In this document: positions 7,705-15,452 of the stretch, in pieces
How the letters are laid out: every line of letters begins with the position of its first letter
Numbering within the stretch: the first letter of the stretch is position 1
NCBI GenBank assembly: GCA_017471765.1
Contig: JAFURT010000040.1
Span: forward strand, 1-57,036
DNA: 57,036 nt
Reading direction: 5' to 3'
DNA from: Clostridia bacterium
GTDB lineage: Bacteria > Bacillota > Clostridia > Oscillospirales > Acutalibacteraceae
Made by a program: the position numbers and the translations under genes
The notes under the pieces: generated by a model
The model's input: only the letters and a program-made list of their open reading frames with translations
Databases searched by the model: none
Told to the model about the DNA's origin: nothing

Positions 7705-7914
7705 ATGTATAAGAACATTGATGAACTCCCCATTACATTCGGACCGGTTGAGTTGGCATCAATACTCGGTATATCGCGTAACAAAGCATATGAGTTGGCC
7801 AACCGAGCCGACTTCCCAAAATACAGAGTGGGGAGGAAAATAATTATTAGCAAAAAGCATTTCGTTGCGTGGATGGATACTCATTTTTCTGACACCAACG
7901 AAGGTGTCTTTTAG
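7705..7914 (+). CDS. xis: Excisionase-type DNA-binding protein
   Basis: 69 residues from ATG 7705 behind AGGAGGAA. The frame is open further upstream, but no other start has an RBS. The sequence LASILGISRNKAYELANRADFPKYRVGRKIIISKKHFVAWM is split here for description. Its helix-turn-helix (LASILGISRNKAYEL) and the small winged segment that follows match the excisionase/MerR-like HTH_17 family of Tn916-type elements. Such proteins bend DNA at att sites and bias the integrase toward excision. It is 127 nt upstream of the integrase on the same strand, the standard xis-int order. Confidence 0.85.
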   Translation: MYKNIDELPITFGPVELASILGISRNKAYELANRADFPKYRVGRKIIISKKHFVAWMDTHFSDTNEGVF

Positions 7915-8041
7915 ATAAGGTTTGGTTGAAAAACCTTGCCCTAAGTAGTAAAATAAATATGAGTAAAACCCGACGGTACTTTGACAATTTAATATCACAG
8001 AATACGATGCTTTTTGCTCTAATAACAAGGAGGATTATCTA

Positions 8042-9289
8042 ATGGGCAAAAAGAAAGCAAATGGTGAAGGTTCTATTTCCAAAAGAGCCGACGGCAGATA
8101 TATGGGACGTTATACTGCCAACGGAAAGCGAAAGGCGGTCTACGGCGCAACGCATGAAGAAGTGCGGTTGAAACTAAATGAAATACTGAACGATATCGCC
8201 AAAGGTGTTTACATCGAACCCGGCAAGGAAACCGTAAGCTCGTGGTTACGGGATTGGTTGGTGACTTATGCATTGCCAACAGTCAAGCAATCGACCTATA
8301 TTTCTTATGAGGGCTATGTGCGTAATCATTTGATACCAGAATTAGGCGATACTAAGCTGACTGCATTATCCAAGGAACAGATTCAACGCTTCTTCAATAA
8401 AAAGGGAGCAGGCAGAAAAGGGAAAAAGGGTTTATCTCCCAAAACCTTGAAGAACATTTATAATATGTTCAATTCTGCTTTGGATCAAGCAATTATCAAT
8501 AACAAACTGGCTCGCAGTCCGCTTCTCGGCGTTAAGCTACCGAAAGTCGTAAAAAAAGAAATTCGTGTGCTTGAACCCGCTGAACAGATTTCTTTACAAA
8601 ATGCTGCGGAAAGCTCGCCGGAATTACAGGCGTTTGGTATTATTTTCACTTTAAGTACAGGTGTCCGGTTGGGAGAACTTATCGGTTTTCAACGCGGCGA
8701 TCTCAACCATAAGCGACACTCTATTAAGGTGAGAAGAACGGTAGGACGCTTACAGAAGGTGGACGAGGAAGGAAACCTGATTAAAAAGGCAGACGGTGTT
8801 AAAACCACTGAGATCGTTATCCGTACACCAAAATCCATAACCTCGCAAAGAGAAATTCCTTTATTCGATGAACTGTGGGATGGTCTATTGGCTTACTGTT
8901 CAAAAATGGAAGAAATGATGGATGCACTGGGAATCGAATATGGCAATAACTCGTTTCTGTTTTGTAACGGAATGGGCAACCCTTACGATCCCAGAGTGTA
9001 TGAAGACCTATTCAAGCGAACGCTTAAATCTGCCGGATTGGATAATATCAATTTTCACGCCCTTCGCCATACGTTTGCAACGCGAGCCCTTGAGGCTGGT
9101 ATGGATATAAAAGTATTATCGTCCATCCTCGGTCATGCTCAGGCTTCTACCACGCTAAATCTGTACGGTCACGCATTACCCGATCATAAGAAAAATAGTA
9201 TGGATAAAATGAGCGATTATTATATTGGCTCGGTTGACACCAACGACAAAGATAAATACGACGAAAAAATTATCCAAATCGCAGGTTGA
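8042..9289 (+). CDS. int: Tyrosine-type site-specific integrase
   Basis: 415 residues, ATG 8042 after AAGGAGG. The first 60 residues are a basic arm-binding domain (GEGSISKRADGRYMGRYT). A SAM-like core-binding domain covers about 65-165, and the catalytic domain about 175-400. The full active-site set is present: R209 (TGVRLGEL), H339 and R342 (HALRHTFATR), H365 (LGH) and nucleophile Y375 (LNLYGH). It catalyses integration and excision of the element at the adjacent junction. The 3' end of the gene already contains the first of the 9-bp arm-type repeats (9235-9243), which continue downstream to 9540. It belongs to the Tn916-like integrase group in layout and length. Confidence 0.93.
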   Translation: MGKKKANGEGSISKRADGRYMGRYTANGKRKAVYGATHEEVRLKLNEILNDIAKGVYIEPGKETVSSWLRDWLVTYALPTVKQSTYISYEGYVRNHLIPELGDTKLTALSKEQIQRFFNKKGAGRKGKKGLSPKTLKNIYNMFNSALDQAIINNKLARSPLLGVKLPKVVKKEIRVLEPAEQISLQNAAESSPELQAFGIIFTLSTGVRLGELIGFQRGDLNHKRHSIKVRRTVGRLQKVDEEGNLIKKADGVKTTEIVIRTPKSITSQREIPLFDELWDGLLAYCSKMEEMMDALGIEYGNNSFLFCNGMGNPYDPRVYEDLFKRTLKSAGLDNINFHALRHTFATRALEAGMDIKVLSSILGHAQASTTLNLYGHALPDHKKNSMDKMSDYYIGSVDTNDKDKYDEKIIQIAG

Positions 9290-9540
9290 CACCAACGGAT
9301 TTTAATGTCAACACCAAGATGGGCACAAAAAATTGGTGTCAAACAGAAATCTGTTTTAGGAAAATCCTTTTTTACTAAGACAACACTGGTCTCCAACAAA
9401 ATGGAGTCAAAATTACGGTTGGTGTCAATCGTTGGTGTCAAAACCAAAAGGCTACCTTCAAAATTTAAGTCAAGGGAGGGACAAGAACCGAAGCTTTCTT
9501 CGCAGAAAGCAGAATAACAAATTGGTGTCGGTTGGTGTCA
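9235..9540. repeat. Cluster of 9-bp arm-type integrase repeats
   Basis: Copies of TTGGTGTCA or its complement occur at 9235-9243 (-), 9287-9295 (-), 9309-9317 (-, one change), 9333-9341, 9419-9427, 9432-9440, 9522-9530 (last base G) and 9532-9540. The last two pairs are spaced 10-13 bp apart, about one helical turn. By analogy with the DR2 repeats of Tn916, these are binding sites for the integrase N-terminal domain, which places the element's right att site just beyond. Confidence 0.7.
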
Positions 9541-9576
9541 TCCCGAAATCGAAGAATCATCAAGGGAAAAGAAAAA

Positions 9577-9611
9577 TACCGAAAGCCCTTGAAAACAAAG
9601 GACTTTCGGTA
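9577..9611 (-). terminator. Terminator of tRNA-fMet
   Basis: TACCGAAAG (9577-9585) pairs with CTTTCGGTA (9603-9611), and the stem extends through CCCTT/AAGG. On the minus strand it is followed by TTTTTCTTTT. It begins 7 nt past the tRNA 3' end. Confidence 0.75.
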
Positions 9612-9617
9612 CGTTTT

Positions 9618-9692
<75 letters not shown>

Positions 9693-9746
9693 ATATTTAA
9701 TTTAGGCACACTCAAAGACACAATCGCATTTAACGGAAACTCTCAA

Positions 9747-9785
9747 GGTTATGAGCCCGACGAGCTACCCCTGCTCCACCCCGCG
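9747..9785 (-). pseudogene. Truncated 5' half of a second tRNA-fMet
   Basis: The 5' half of an initiator tRNA, from C1 to just past the anticodon, then unrelated sequence. A 43-bp block (9747-9789) repeats 9654-9696 with one mismatch, at tRNA position 28: C here, T in the intact gene. C28 is the usual base. This copy lies nearest the promoter at 9816-9844, so it is probably the remnant of the original chromosomal gene. Confidence 0.7.
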
Positions 9786-9815
9786 ATATGTGTGCCCTCT
9801 CTCGAGTGCCTATAT

Positions 9816-9844
9816 AGTATACCTCATGTTTTCGGAAAAATCAA
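9816..9844 (-). promoter_or_regulatory. Promoter of the tRNA-fMet region
   Basis: On the minus strand TTGATT (9839-9844), 17 nt, TATACT (9816-9821). Transcription would pass through the truncated tRNA half before reaching the intact tRNA. Confidence 0.65.
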
Positions 9845-9926
9845 GTGTTTTTTTCATTTTCTTTGGATTTTTTCTTATTTGCCGTATGAATCCACTCCCA
9901 TCCCGGCAGAACAGGGGCAGTTTCCC

Positions 9927-9956
9927 TTGACGGATAGAGGCTGGCTGTGCTAAACT
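9927..9956 (+). promoter_or_regulatory. Probable nif3-rqcH promoter
   Basis: TTGACG (9927-9932), 18-nt spacer, TAAACT (9951-9956), 41 nt before the nif3-like start codon. Confidence 0.5.
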
Positions 9957-9997
9957 AGTCTAATAACAGCCTATGCGGAGAAAGCGAGGAACAGACC

Positions 9998-10738
9998 ATG
10001 CGCATACAGGATATTTTAACCTTTTTAGATACTAGGGCACCCTTCGCCACGGCGGAGGAATGGGACAACCCCGGCCTGCTGGTGGGCAGTCCCAGCCAAC
10101 CTGTCAATGGTATACTGGTGGCCTTGGACGCCACCCCCGGCGCCATTGAATCCGCCCTGGCAATAGGAGCAAATCTTATCGTCACCCATCACCCGGTGAT
10201 CTTCGCCCCCCTGCGGCGGCTGGACGGGGACAGTCTTCCCTATCGACTGGCGGCAGCCGGCATCGGGCTGATCGCCGCCCATACCAACCTGGATATTGCC
10301 GCCGGCGGTGTCAACGACACGTTGGCCGCCTGCCTGGGGCTGGAAGATGTGACCGTAGCCCCCGACGGCATGAGCCGCATCGGCCGTCTTCCCACACCTG
10401 AGGAAAGCACTGCCTTCGCCCGGCAGGTAGCCGAGGCACTGGACACCCCGGTGCGGGTGTGCGGCAACCGGGAAATCCGTACCGTGGCGGTGTGCGGCGG
10501 TGGCGGTGGCGAGTTTGCCTCCGCCCTGACCGGGCAGGTAGATGCCTTTGTCACCGGCGAGGTGAAGCACCACCAATGGCTGGAGGCCAACGCCGCTGGT
10601 CTGACACTGATAGAAGCCGGTCACTACGCCACCGAAGTGCCGGTGGTAGATACACTCTGCACCTGGTTGCAAGAGGCCTTCCCCACCCTGCCTGTGACCC
10701 CCTATCGGGACGGCCAGCCCTATATCACTGTGAAATGA
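9998..10738 (+). CDS. Nif3-like dinuclear metal centre protein
   Basis: 246 residues. It starts MRIQDILTFLD, with AEEWDNPGLLVGS, LIVTHHPVIF (metal-binding His pair) and AAHTNLDIAAGGVND, all standard Nif3/YqfO (DUF34) motifs. FVTGEVKHHQWLEA and EAGHYATEVPVV near the C-terminus complete the dimetal site. The long insert domain of some YqfO proteins is absent. Family members form toroidal hexamers. Their substrate is unsettled and the name 'GTP cyclohydrolase 1 type 2' is not well supported. The gene lies 10 nt upstream of rqcH. In many Bacillota nif3 instead follows rpoD and trmK. Confidence 0.9.
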   Translation: MRIQDILTFLDTRAPFATAEEWDNPGLLVGSPSQPVNGILVALDATPGAIESALAIGANLIVTHHPVIFAPLRRLDGDSLPYRLAAAGIGLIAAHTNLDIAAGGVNDTLAACLGLEDVTVAPDGMSRIGRLPTPEESTAFARQVAEALDTPVRVCGNREIRTVAVCGGGGGEFASALTGQVDAFVTGEVKHHQWLEANAAGLTLIEAGHYATEVPVVDTLCTWLQEAFPTLPVTPYRDGQPYITVK

Positions 10739-10748
10739 GGAAAACACC

Positions 10749-12512
10749 ATGGCATTAGACGGTGCCTTTTTAGCCTGCCTGCGGCAGGAACTGGTAGACG
10801 CTCTGCCGGAGGCGCGCATCGACAAAATCCACCAGCCTGCCCGTGAGGAACTGCTGGTTGCCCTACGCTATCGGAGTGGTAACAAAAAACTGTATCTTTC
10901 TGCCGGGGCCACCGCCCCACGCATCCACTTCACCGACACCACCCCGGAAAACCCGGCCCAGCCCCCCATGTTCTGCATGCTACTCCGCAAGCGGCTCACC
11001 GGAGGACGGTTAGCGGCCATCCGGCAGGATGGCTGGGAGCGTGCGCTATACCTGGACTTTGACTGCATCAGCGAGCTGGGCGACCCGGTGCGGCTGACGC
11101 TGGCGGTGGAAATCATGGGCCGCCACAGCAACATTATCCTCATCGGCCCGGACGGCCTCATCATCGACGCTATCAAGCGTGTAGACCCCGCCATGTCCAC
11201 CGTGCGCCCCATCCTGCCCGGCCTACGCTATGAGACTCCCCCGGCGCCCATAGGCCGCATCGACCTATCACGGGACAGCGTGGACAGCCTGCTGGAGGCG
11301 GTACGCACCGGCAAGGATGTGCCGCTATCCCAGGCCATTTTGACGGTGTCGCAGGGGTTATCCCCTCTCTCCTGCCGGGAGATTGCCTACCGGGCTACCG
11401 GCGGCATGGACAGCGTGGTCAGCGCCCTCACCGCCAAGGAATGGGAAAAGCTGGCCGACTGTCTGGAGCGCACCCGGCTGGCTGTCACCGAAGGGGTGCG
11501 CCGCACCCCCTATCTGCTCACCCGCCCCGACGGCACGCCGCTGGAATACAGCTTCCAGCCCATCATCCAGTACGGCCTGGAGGCCACTGGGCAGGAGATG
11601 CCCTCCTTCTCCGCCCTGCTGGACGCCTTCTACGCCCGTCGGGCGGCGGCCGACCGCCTCAAGGTACGCGGCCAAGACCTGCTCCGGGTACTGACCAGCG
11701 CCACCGAGCGTGTGCGTCGAAAACTACACAATCAGCGGCAGGAATTGGCCGCCTCCGCCGATCGGGAAAAATGGCGGCTGTACGGCGACCTCATCACGGC
11801 CCAATTGCACAGTATTCCCACCGGGGCGGCGCAGGCGGAGCTCATCAACTATTATGATGAAAACTGCGCCCCCATCACCGTGCCCCTTGACCCGGCGCTA
11901 TCCCCCATGGCCAATGCGCAACGGTACTACAAAAATTATCGCAAAGCCCAGACCGCTGAGAAAATCCTTACCGAGCGCATCGTCGCCGGTGAGCAGGAGC
12001 TGGCCTATCTGGACTCGGTGTTTGATGCCCTCTCCCGGGCGGCAACCACCCGGGAACTGGAGGAGTTGCGGCTGGAACTGGAGGAGCAGGGCTACCTGCG
12101 TCGGCAGAAGGGCAAGCAGAAGCCGCCGCCCCCGATGAAACCGCTTACATTCCGGTCTGATGACGGCTTTACCATCCTTGTAGGGCGGAACAACCTGGAA
12201 AATGACCGCCTCACCCTGCGCACTGCACGGGGGGGCGACATCTGGTTCCACACCAAGAACATCCCCGGCTCCCACGTCATCCTGCTCACCGAGGGGCAGA
12301 CGCCCCCCGACCGGACGCTGGAGCAGGCCGCCATCCTGGCCGCCACCCACTCCAAGGCGGCGGCATCGGTGCAGGTGCCGGTGGATTACACCGCCGTAAA
12401 ATACGTGAAAAAGCCTTCCGGCGCCAAGCCGGGCATGGTCATCTATACCGATAACCGTACTGCCTACGTCAATCCAGACCCCGCTCTGGCAGAGAAATTA
12501 CGAGAAGAATAA
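10749..12512 (+). CDS. rqcH: NFACT ribosome quality-control factor RqcH
   Basis: 587 residues with the NFACT-N start (MALDGAFLACLRQELVDAL...IDKIHQP), helix-hairpin-helix and coiled-coil centre, and the NFACT-R domain (GRNNLENDRLTLRTARGGDIWFHTKNIPGSH). RqcH binds split 50S subunits carrying stalled peptidyl-tRNA and adds C-terminal alanine tails that mark the peptide for proteolysis. Older annotation calls it fibronectin-binding protein FbpA. The last codons (NPDPALAEKLREE) are repeated in altered form at 13786-13853, so the present 3' end probably came with the cassette that follows. The gene is GC-rich while the sequence after 12515 is not. Confidence 0.93.
   Translation: MALDGAFLACLRQELVDALPEARIDKIHQPAREELLVALRYRSGNKKLYLSAGATAPRIHFTDTTPENPAQPPMFCMLLRKRLTGGRLAAIRQDGWERALYLDFDCISELGDPVRLTLAVEIMGRHSNIILIGPDGLIIDAIKRVDPAMSTVRPILPGLRYETPPAPIGRIDLSRDSVDSLLEAVRTGKDVPLSQAILTVSQGLSPLSCREIAYRATGGMDSVVSALTAKEWEKLADCLERTRLAVTEGVRRTPYLLTRPDGTPLEYSFQPIIQYGLEATGQEMPSFSALLDAFYARRAAADRLKVRGQDLLRVLTSATERVRRKLHNQRQELAASADREKWRLYGDLITAQLHSIPTGAAQAELINYYDENCAPITVPLDPALSPMANAQRYYKNYRKAQTAEKILTERIVAGEQELAYLDSVFDALSRAATTRELEELRLELEEQGYLRRQKGKQKPPPPMKPLTFRSDDGFTILVGRNNLENDRLTLRTARGGDIWFHTKNIPGSHVILLTEGQTPPDRTLEQAAILAATHSKAAASVQVPVDYTAVKYVKKPSGAKPGMVIYTDNRTAYVNPDPALAEKLREE
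12454..12493 (+). repeat. Left copy of 40-bp repeat flanking the rqcH cassette
   Basis: 40 bp inside the 3' end of rqcH, matching 13786-13825 at 39 of 40 positions. The two copies bracket the low-GC segment holding three genes. Confidence 0.85.
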
Positions 12513-12514
12513 AG

Positions 12515-12546
12515 ACGCCGGATGGTTTATACAAACCATCCGGCGT
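12515..12546. terminator. Bidirectional terminator after rqcH
   Basis: A perfect 14-bp stem (12515-12528 with 12533-12546) and ATAC loop, between the convergent rqcH and DUF5067 genes. Confidence 0.85.
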
Positions 12547-12552
12547 TCCTTA

Positions 12553-13056
12553 TTATGCAATACTAAAAGTTTTCTTAACCGCCTTGTCATCCCAACTAAA
12601 CAATTCCGACACCTCGACCTCGATATCGGTGGTTGTGTCATTAAGTACATAAGCGACCTCAACGTCGAGCGTTGCGCCTGTTTTGATTTCTTTGCTTTGA
12701 TTATCTGCAGAATAATCTGCCGAATCAACTAAAAAGTACGCCTCGTTTAGCCCTATACCGTCTTGATACACATTATCTTCAAATGCAAGCATAAAGGAGG
12801 CCGGCTCCTCATCGTTGTTGGTAAATCCATATTTGACAATAACCACCGGCTTGTTGTCATAATCCTTAGATAGACGGCAACTCTTTATTTCAACGGAGTA
12901 CTTGTTAAGTGCTGTATTGTCGGACGTCACCACATCGGCACTACCAGTACCTTGATTGCCATCTCCGTCTCCGCTGTCACTGCCGCTACCCAAGGCAAAC
13001 AGCATGAAAGCTGCCACCATGAATACACACAAAATAACTGTTACTACCTTTTTCAT
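12553..13056 (-). CDS. DUF5067-type secreted or anchored protein
   Basis: 167 residues. An N-terminal hydrophobic segment (about 4-23) is a signal peptide or anchor. A Gly/Ser/Asp-rich linker to about residue 45 follows. The rest is a beta-rich domain with YSVEIKSCRLSKDYDNKPVVIVKYGFTNN, which matches the DUF5067/DUF4352-like immunoglobulin-like fold seen in surface proteins of gut Clostridia. The function of that domain is unknown. Its ATG overlaps the stop of the upstream membrane-protein gene (ATGA), so the two are translationally coupled. The gene lies inside the low-GC cassette at the end of rqcH. Confidence 0.7.
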   Translation of the reverse strand: MKKVVTVILCVFMVAAFMLFALGSGSDSGDGDGNQGTGSADVVTSDNTALNKYSVEIKSCRLSKDYDNKPVVIVKYGFTNNDEEPASFMLAFEDNVYQDGIGLNEAYFLVDSADYSADNQSKEIKTGATLDVEVAYVLNDTTTDIEVEVSELFSWDDKAVKKTFSIA

Positions 13057-13454
13057 TGTTTATCTCCCTTTCTGTTTTGAAAAATACATACAGCCACGCC
13101 GGCTGTGAGATACATAAAACAATCCCACCAATCTGCTGTTCCGGAGACCATGGAATAAAGCTGTGCCCCTTCCCACAAGACACCTGCTACCACCACGACG
13201 ATAGCCACCCACCTCCACTGCTTGCCAACAGGAAGTAAAACAGCTCCCAATCCATAACAAAATGAATATGCCCACAAGCAATCCGGCAGATAGTAGCAAA
13301 GCAAATCTTTCCCCCAAAAAGCACTATGGGCCAAAACGCCTACGATCCCAAGTATTTTATGTAAATATGTGTCCTTGCGGAACAAAACATAACAACAAGC
13401 ACCGATGGCCAATGCCGTCACACTGTGACATAAGAATTTAACACGTTGCTTCAT
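13053..13454 (-). CDS. VanZ-like small membrane protein
   Basis: 133 residues from ATG 13454 (MKQRVKFLCHS). Four hydrophobic segments are visible. LPDCLWAYSF, WEGAQL and GTADWWDCFMYLTAG recall the spaced acidic and aromatic motifs of VanZ-like proteins. The frame is open upstream, but the perfect promoter (-10 at 13462-13467) places the transcript start within 1-2 nt of this ATG, so the mRNA is probably leaderless. The gene is co-transcribed with the DUF5067 gene. Its function is unknown. Similarity to VanZ is at motif level only. Confidence 0.6.
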   Translation of the reverse strand: MKQRVKFLCHSVTALAIGACCYVLFRKDTYLHKILGIVGVLAHSAFWGKDLLCYYLPDCLWAYSFCYGLGAVLLPVGKQWRWVAIVVVVAGVLWEGAQLYSMVSGTADWWDCFMYLTAGVAVCIFQNRKGDKQ

Positions 13455-13461
13455 ACGGACT

Positions 13462-13490
13462 ATTATAGTCATATTTATGACTATTGTCAA
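13462..13490 (-). promoter_or_regulatory. Perfect promoter overlapped by a palindromic operator
   Basis: On the minus strand TTGACA (13485-13490), 17 nt, TATAAT (13462-13467). A perfect inverted repeat, ATAGTCAT and ATGACTAT around ATTT, covers 13465-13484, filling the spacer and part of the -10. A further GACTAT half-site lies at 13458-13463. Binding by a repressor here would block the promoter. The divergent HTH gene is the obvious candidate. Confidence 0.7.
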
Positions 13491-13541
13491 GTATATAACT
13501 ATATTTTATTCTTTATAATATAGTCGAGGGGAGGTGGCGTA

Positions 13542-13745
13542 TTGATTAGCTATGAGCCTTTTTGGCGCACACTTAAAGAAAAAGAAATCAGTACTTATAC
13601 ACTAATTAACAAGTATAATATCAGTAGCGCCACCATCAATCGCATGAAACAAGGCGGCGGCATCAGCACCATGAAAATTGACGATTTCTGCCGCATTCTC
13701 CATTGCCGGGTAGAAGATATCATCTTATATTACGAAGAGCCCTAG
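13542..13745 (+). CDS. Mini HTH regulator (Cro/C1-type)
   Basis: 67 residues, starting at TTG 13542 behind GAGGGGAGGTGG. No ATG with an RBS fits. The whole protein is one HTH_26/XRE-like domain: TLINKYNISSATINRMKQGG forms the helix-turn-helix, and MKIDDFCRILHCRVEDII follows as in YozG-like regulators. It is divergent from the membrane protein/DUF5067 pair, with a palindromic operator between, so local repression is likely. A paralogue with the same layout lies at 44861-45061. Confidence 0.78.
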   Translation: MISYEPFWRTLKEKEISTYTLINKYNISSATINRMKQGGGISTMKIDDFCRILHCRVEDIILYYEEP

Positions 13746-13775
13746 CATCCATGCATGCTTGCACGGATGCTTTTT
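13744..13775 (+). terminator. Terminator of the mini HTH gene
   Basis: AGCATCC (13744-13750) pairs with GGATGCT (13765-13771), followed by TTTT. It overlaps the stop codon region of the HTH gene. Confidence 0.65.
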
Positions 13776-13853
13776 CGGGCATGGCACCGTACTGCCTACG
13801 TCAATCCCGACCCCGCTCTGGCAGAACGGCTACGGGTTGAGCAAAAACCATAA
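13776..13853 (+). pseudogene. Displaced 3' end of rqcH
   Basis: The 40-bp block 13786-13825 repeats 12454-12493 with one mismatch. In frame it reads RTAYVNPDPALAERLRVEQKP and then TAA at 13851-13853. Just before it, CGGGCATGG (13776-13784) also matches rqcH, with about 17 bp missing. It has no start codon. This is best read as the original end of rqcH, separated from the gene by the cassette. Confidence 0.75.
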
Positions 13854-13879
13854 TTTACAATTTGTTTAACAAATTAGAC

Positions 13880-13908
13880 TTGACAAGAATCCCCTTTCTG
13901 CGTATACT
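13880..13908 (+). promoter_or_regulatory. Promoter of the SPFH gene
   Basis: TTGACA (13880-13885), 17 nt, TATACT (13903-13908), then AAAAGGAGG and the start at 13933. Confidence 0.75.
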
Positions 13909-13932
13909 TTTTTCAAAAGGAGGCGTGTTAGT

Positions 13933-14760
13933 ATGAAGAACACCGAAAAGAAATTTAAACTGCCGAAAGGCATCGCAGTGGGCGCTGCGATTGTCATTGT
14001 AGCCCTGATCGTGGTAGCCAATGCGCTGGTCATTGTCCAGCCGGGTCACACCGGTGTTGTGGTCACCCTGGGTAAGGTCAACGACAACGTTATGCAGGAA
14101 GGTATCCACCTGAAAATTCCCTTCGTGCAGGATGTGGTGCAGATCAGCAACCGTATCGTCAAGCTGCAGGTAGACACCGAGGCCTTCTCCTCCGACCTGC
14201 AGACGGTGTCCACCACCCTGGCCATCAACTACCGGGTAGATTCGGCTAAATCCTACAGCATCTACAAGAACATCGGTGCCAGCTACGAGGATGTACTGGT
14301 GGTGCCGGCGGTCAACGAGGTGCTCAAGGCCATCACCGCCAAGTACACGGCAGAGCAGAGCGTCACCAACCGGGCGCTCATCTCCGACGGCCTGGTGGAA
14401 GGACTCAACGAAAAGCTCAACGAGGCTGGGCTGTATGTCACGGATGTAAACATCATCAACTTTGATTTCTCCGAGGCATTCATCACCGCCATTGAGGAAA
14501 AGCAGGTCGCCCAGCAGCAGCTGCTGAAGGCGGAGACCGAAAAGCAGACCGCTATCACCAACGCCGAGGCGGAGGCGGAAGCCATCCGCATCCGTGCCGA
14601 GGCAGAGGCGGCCGCCAACAAGGTGCTGACCGAATCCCTCAGCGAGCTCATCCTGGAGTACAACAAGCTGGAGAAGTGGAACGGCGAACTGCCCATGGTC
14701 ACCGGCGATGCTGACCCCTTCATCTCCCTAGATGGTCTGAAGGACGACAAAACCCCGTAA
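13933..14760 (+). CDS. SPFH/prohibitin-domain membrane protein
   Basis: 275 residues. A basic N-terminus precedes one membrane helix (about 15-36), then the SPFH fold (VIVQPGHTGVVVTLGKV...GIHLKIPFVQDV). A long Ala/Glu/Lys-rich coiled coil follows (about 195-245; EAEAEAIRIRAEAEAAANK). Prohibitin-like proteins form ring-shaped scaffolds on the cytoplasmic membrane and often bind FtsH-type proteases. It is monocistronic, with its own promoter and terminator. No partner gene such as nfeD is adjacent, so the specific role is unknown. Confidence 0.9.
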   Translation: MKNTEKKFKLPKGIAVGAAIVIVALIVVANALVIVQPGHTGVVVTLGKVNDNVMQEGIHLKIPFVQDVVQISNRIVKLQVDTEAFSSDLQTVSTTLAINYRVDSAKSYSIYKNIGASYEDVLVVPAVNEVLKAITAKYTAEQSVTNRALISDGLVEGLNEKLNEAGLYVTDVNIINFDFSEAFITAIEEKQVAQQQLLKAETEKQTAITNAEAEAEAIRIRAEAEAAANKVLTESLSELILEYNKLEKWNGELPMVTGDADPFISLDGLKDDKTP

Positions 14761-14771
14761 TAATGTAAGTA

Positions 14772-14807
14772 AAACAGGCCGTGTGGTGAAAACCACACGG
14801 CCTGTTT
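14772..14807. terminator. Bidirectional terminator, SPFH/flavodoxin genes
   Basis: A 16-bp perfect stem (14772-14787 with 14792-14807), GAAA tetraloop and T-rich flank. It lies between convergent genes and probably serves both. Confidence 0.85.
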
Positions 14808-14820
14808 CTTATAAAGCCTA

Positions 14821-15438
14821 TTACCGAATAAAGTTAGTCATGGTCCAGGGCTCTTTTTCCGGGATGCCATAGGCCTCCTTGCCCAGGGCGATACTCTTAA
14901 TCAGGAAGGACATATTCTCTGCCAGCGTCCGCATGGTCTGCAGACCCTCCTCGTCCTGGGCGGCCTCCCCCGGCTTGCGGCCGTGGACGCTGTTCCAATA
15001 CTGGCTGGGAGCCACCGGCATACCGGCGATAGTGAAATACTTATTCAGCTGGTCGAAGGTGGCGGAGCATCCACCACGGCGAGCCACCGCCACGGCGGCC
15101 CCCACCTTCATGGTCTTATTGAACTTAGTGGAGTAGAACAGCCGATCAAGCAAGGACACCAGCGTGCCGTTGGCGGCGGCGTAATACACCGGACTGCCCA
15201 CCACCAGACCGTCGCAGGCCTCAAATTTGGGTGCCAGCTCATTGACAATGTCGTCCACGGCGCATGTTCCGTTCTTAAAGCAGTATCCGCACCCAAGACA
15301 ACCACGAATCTCCATGCCGCCCACCTGGACGGTTTCGGTTTCGATGCCGTTTTTGGCAAACACCTTCTCCATCTCTGCCAGCGCCACGGACGTGTTGCCG
15401 TTCACCCGGGGACTACCGTTGATTATCAGTACTTTCAT
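14821..15438 (-). CDS. Flavodoxin-family NAD(P)H-dependent reductase
   Basis: 205 residues from ATG 15438, with AAAGGA 9 nt upstream. The longer frame has no better RBS. MKVLIINGSPRVNGNTSVAL is the FMN phosphate-binding loop. GCLGCGYCFKNGTCAVDD is the cysteine motif of the NADPH-dependent FMN reductase/iron-sulfur flavoprotein group, and GSPVYYAAANG is the second FMN loop. Such proteins carry FMN and reduce quinones, azo compounds or unknown partners. It is the last gene of the long operon that begins with cysteine desulfurase, 15 nt after the FAD oxidoreductase. Confidence 0.85.
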   Translation of the reverse strand: MKVLIINGSPRVNGNTSVALAEMEKVFAKNGIETETVQVGGMEIRGCLGCGYCFKNGTCAVDDIVNELAPKFEACDGLVVGSPVYYAAANGTLVSLLDRLFYSTKFNKTMKVGAAVAVARRGGCSATFDQLNKYFTIAGMPVAPSQYWNSVHGRKPGEAAQDEEGLQTMRTLAENMSFLIKSIALGKEAYGIPEKEPWTMTNFIR

Positions 15439-15452
15439 GTCATCCGTTCCTT

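Noticed and set aside
9235-9540. CRISPR-like array
   Set aside because: Units are only 9 bp, unevenly spaced and in both orientations; no cas genes. They fit integrase arm sites.
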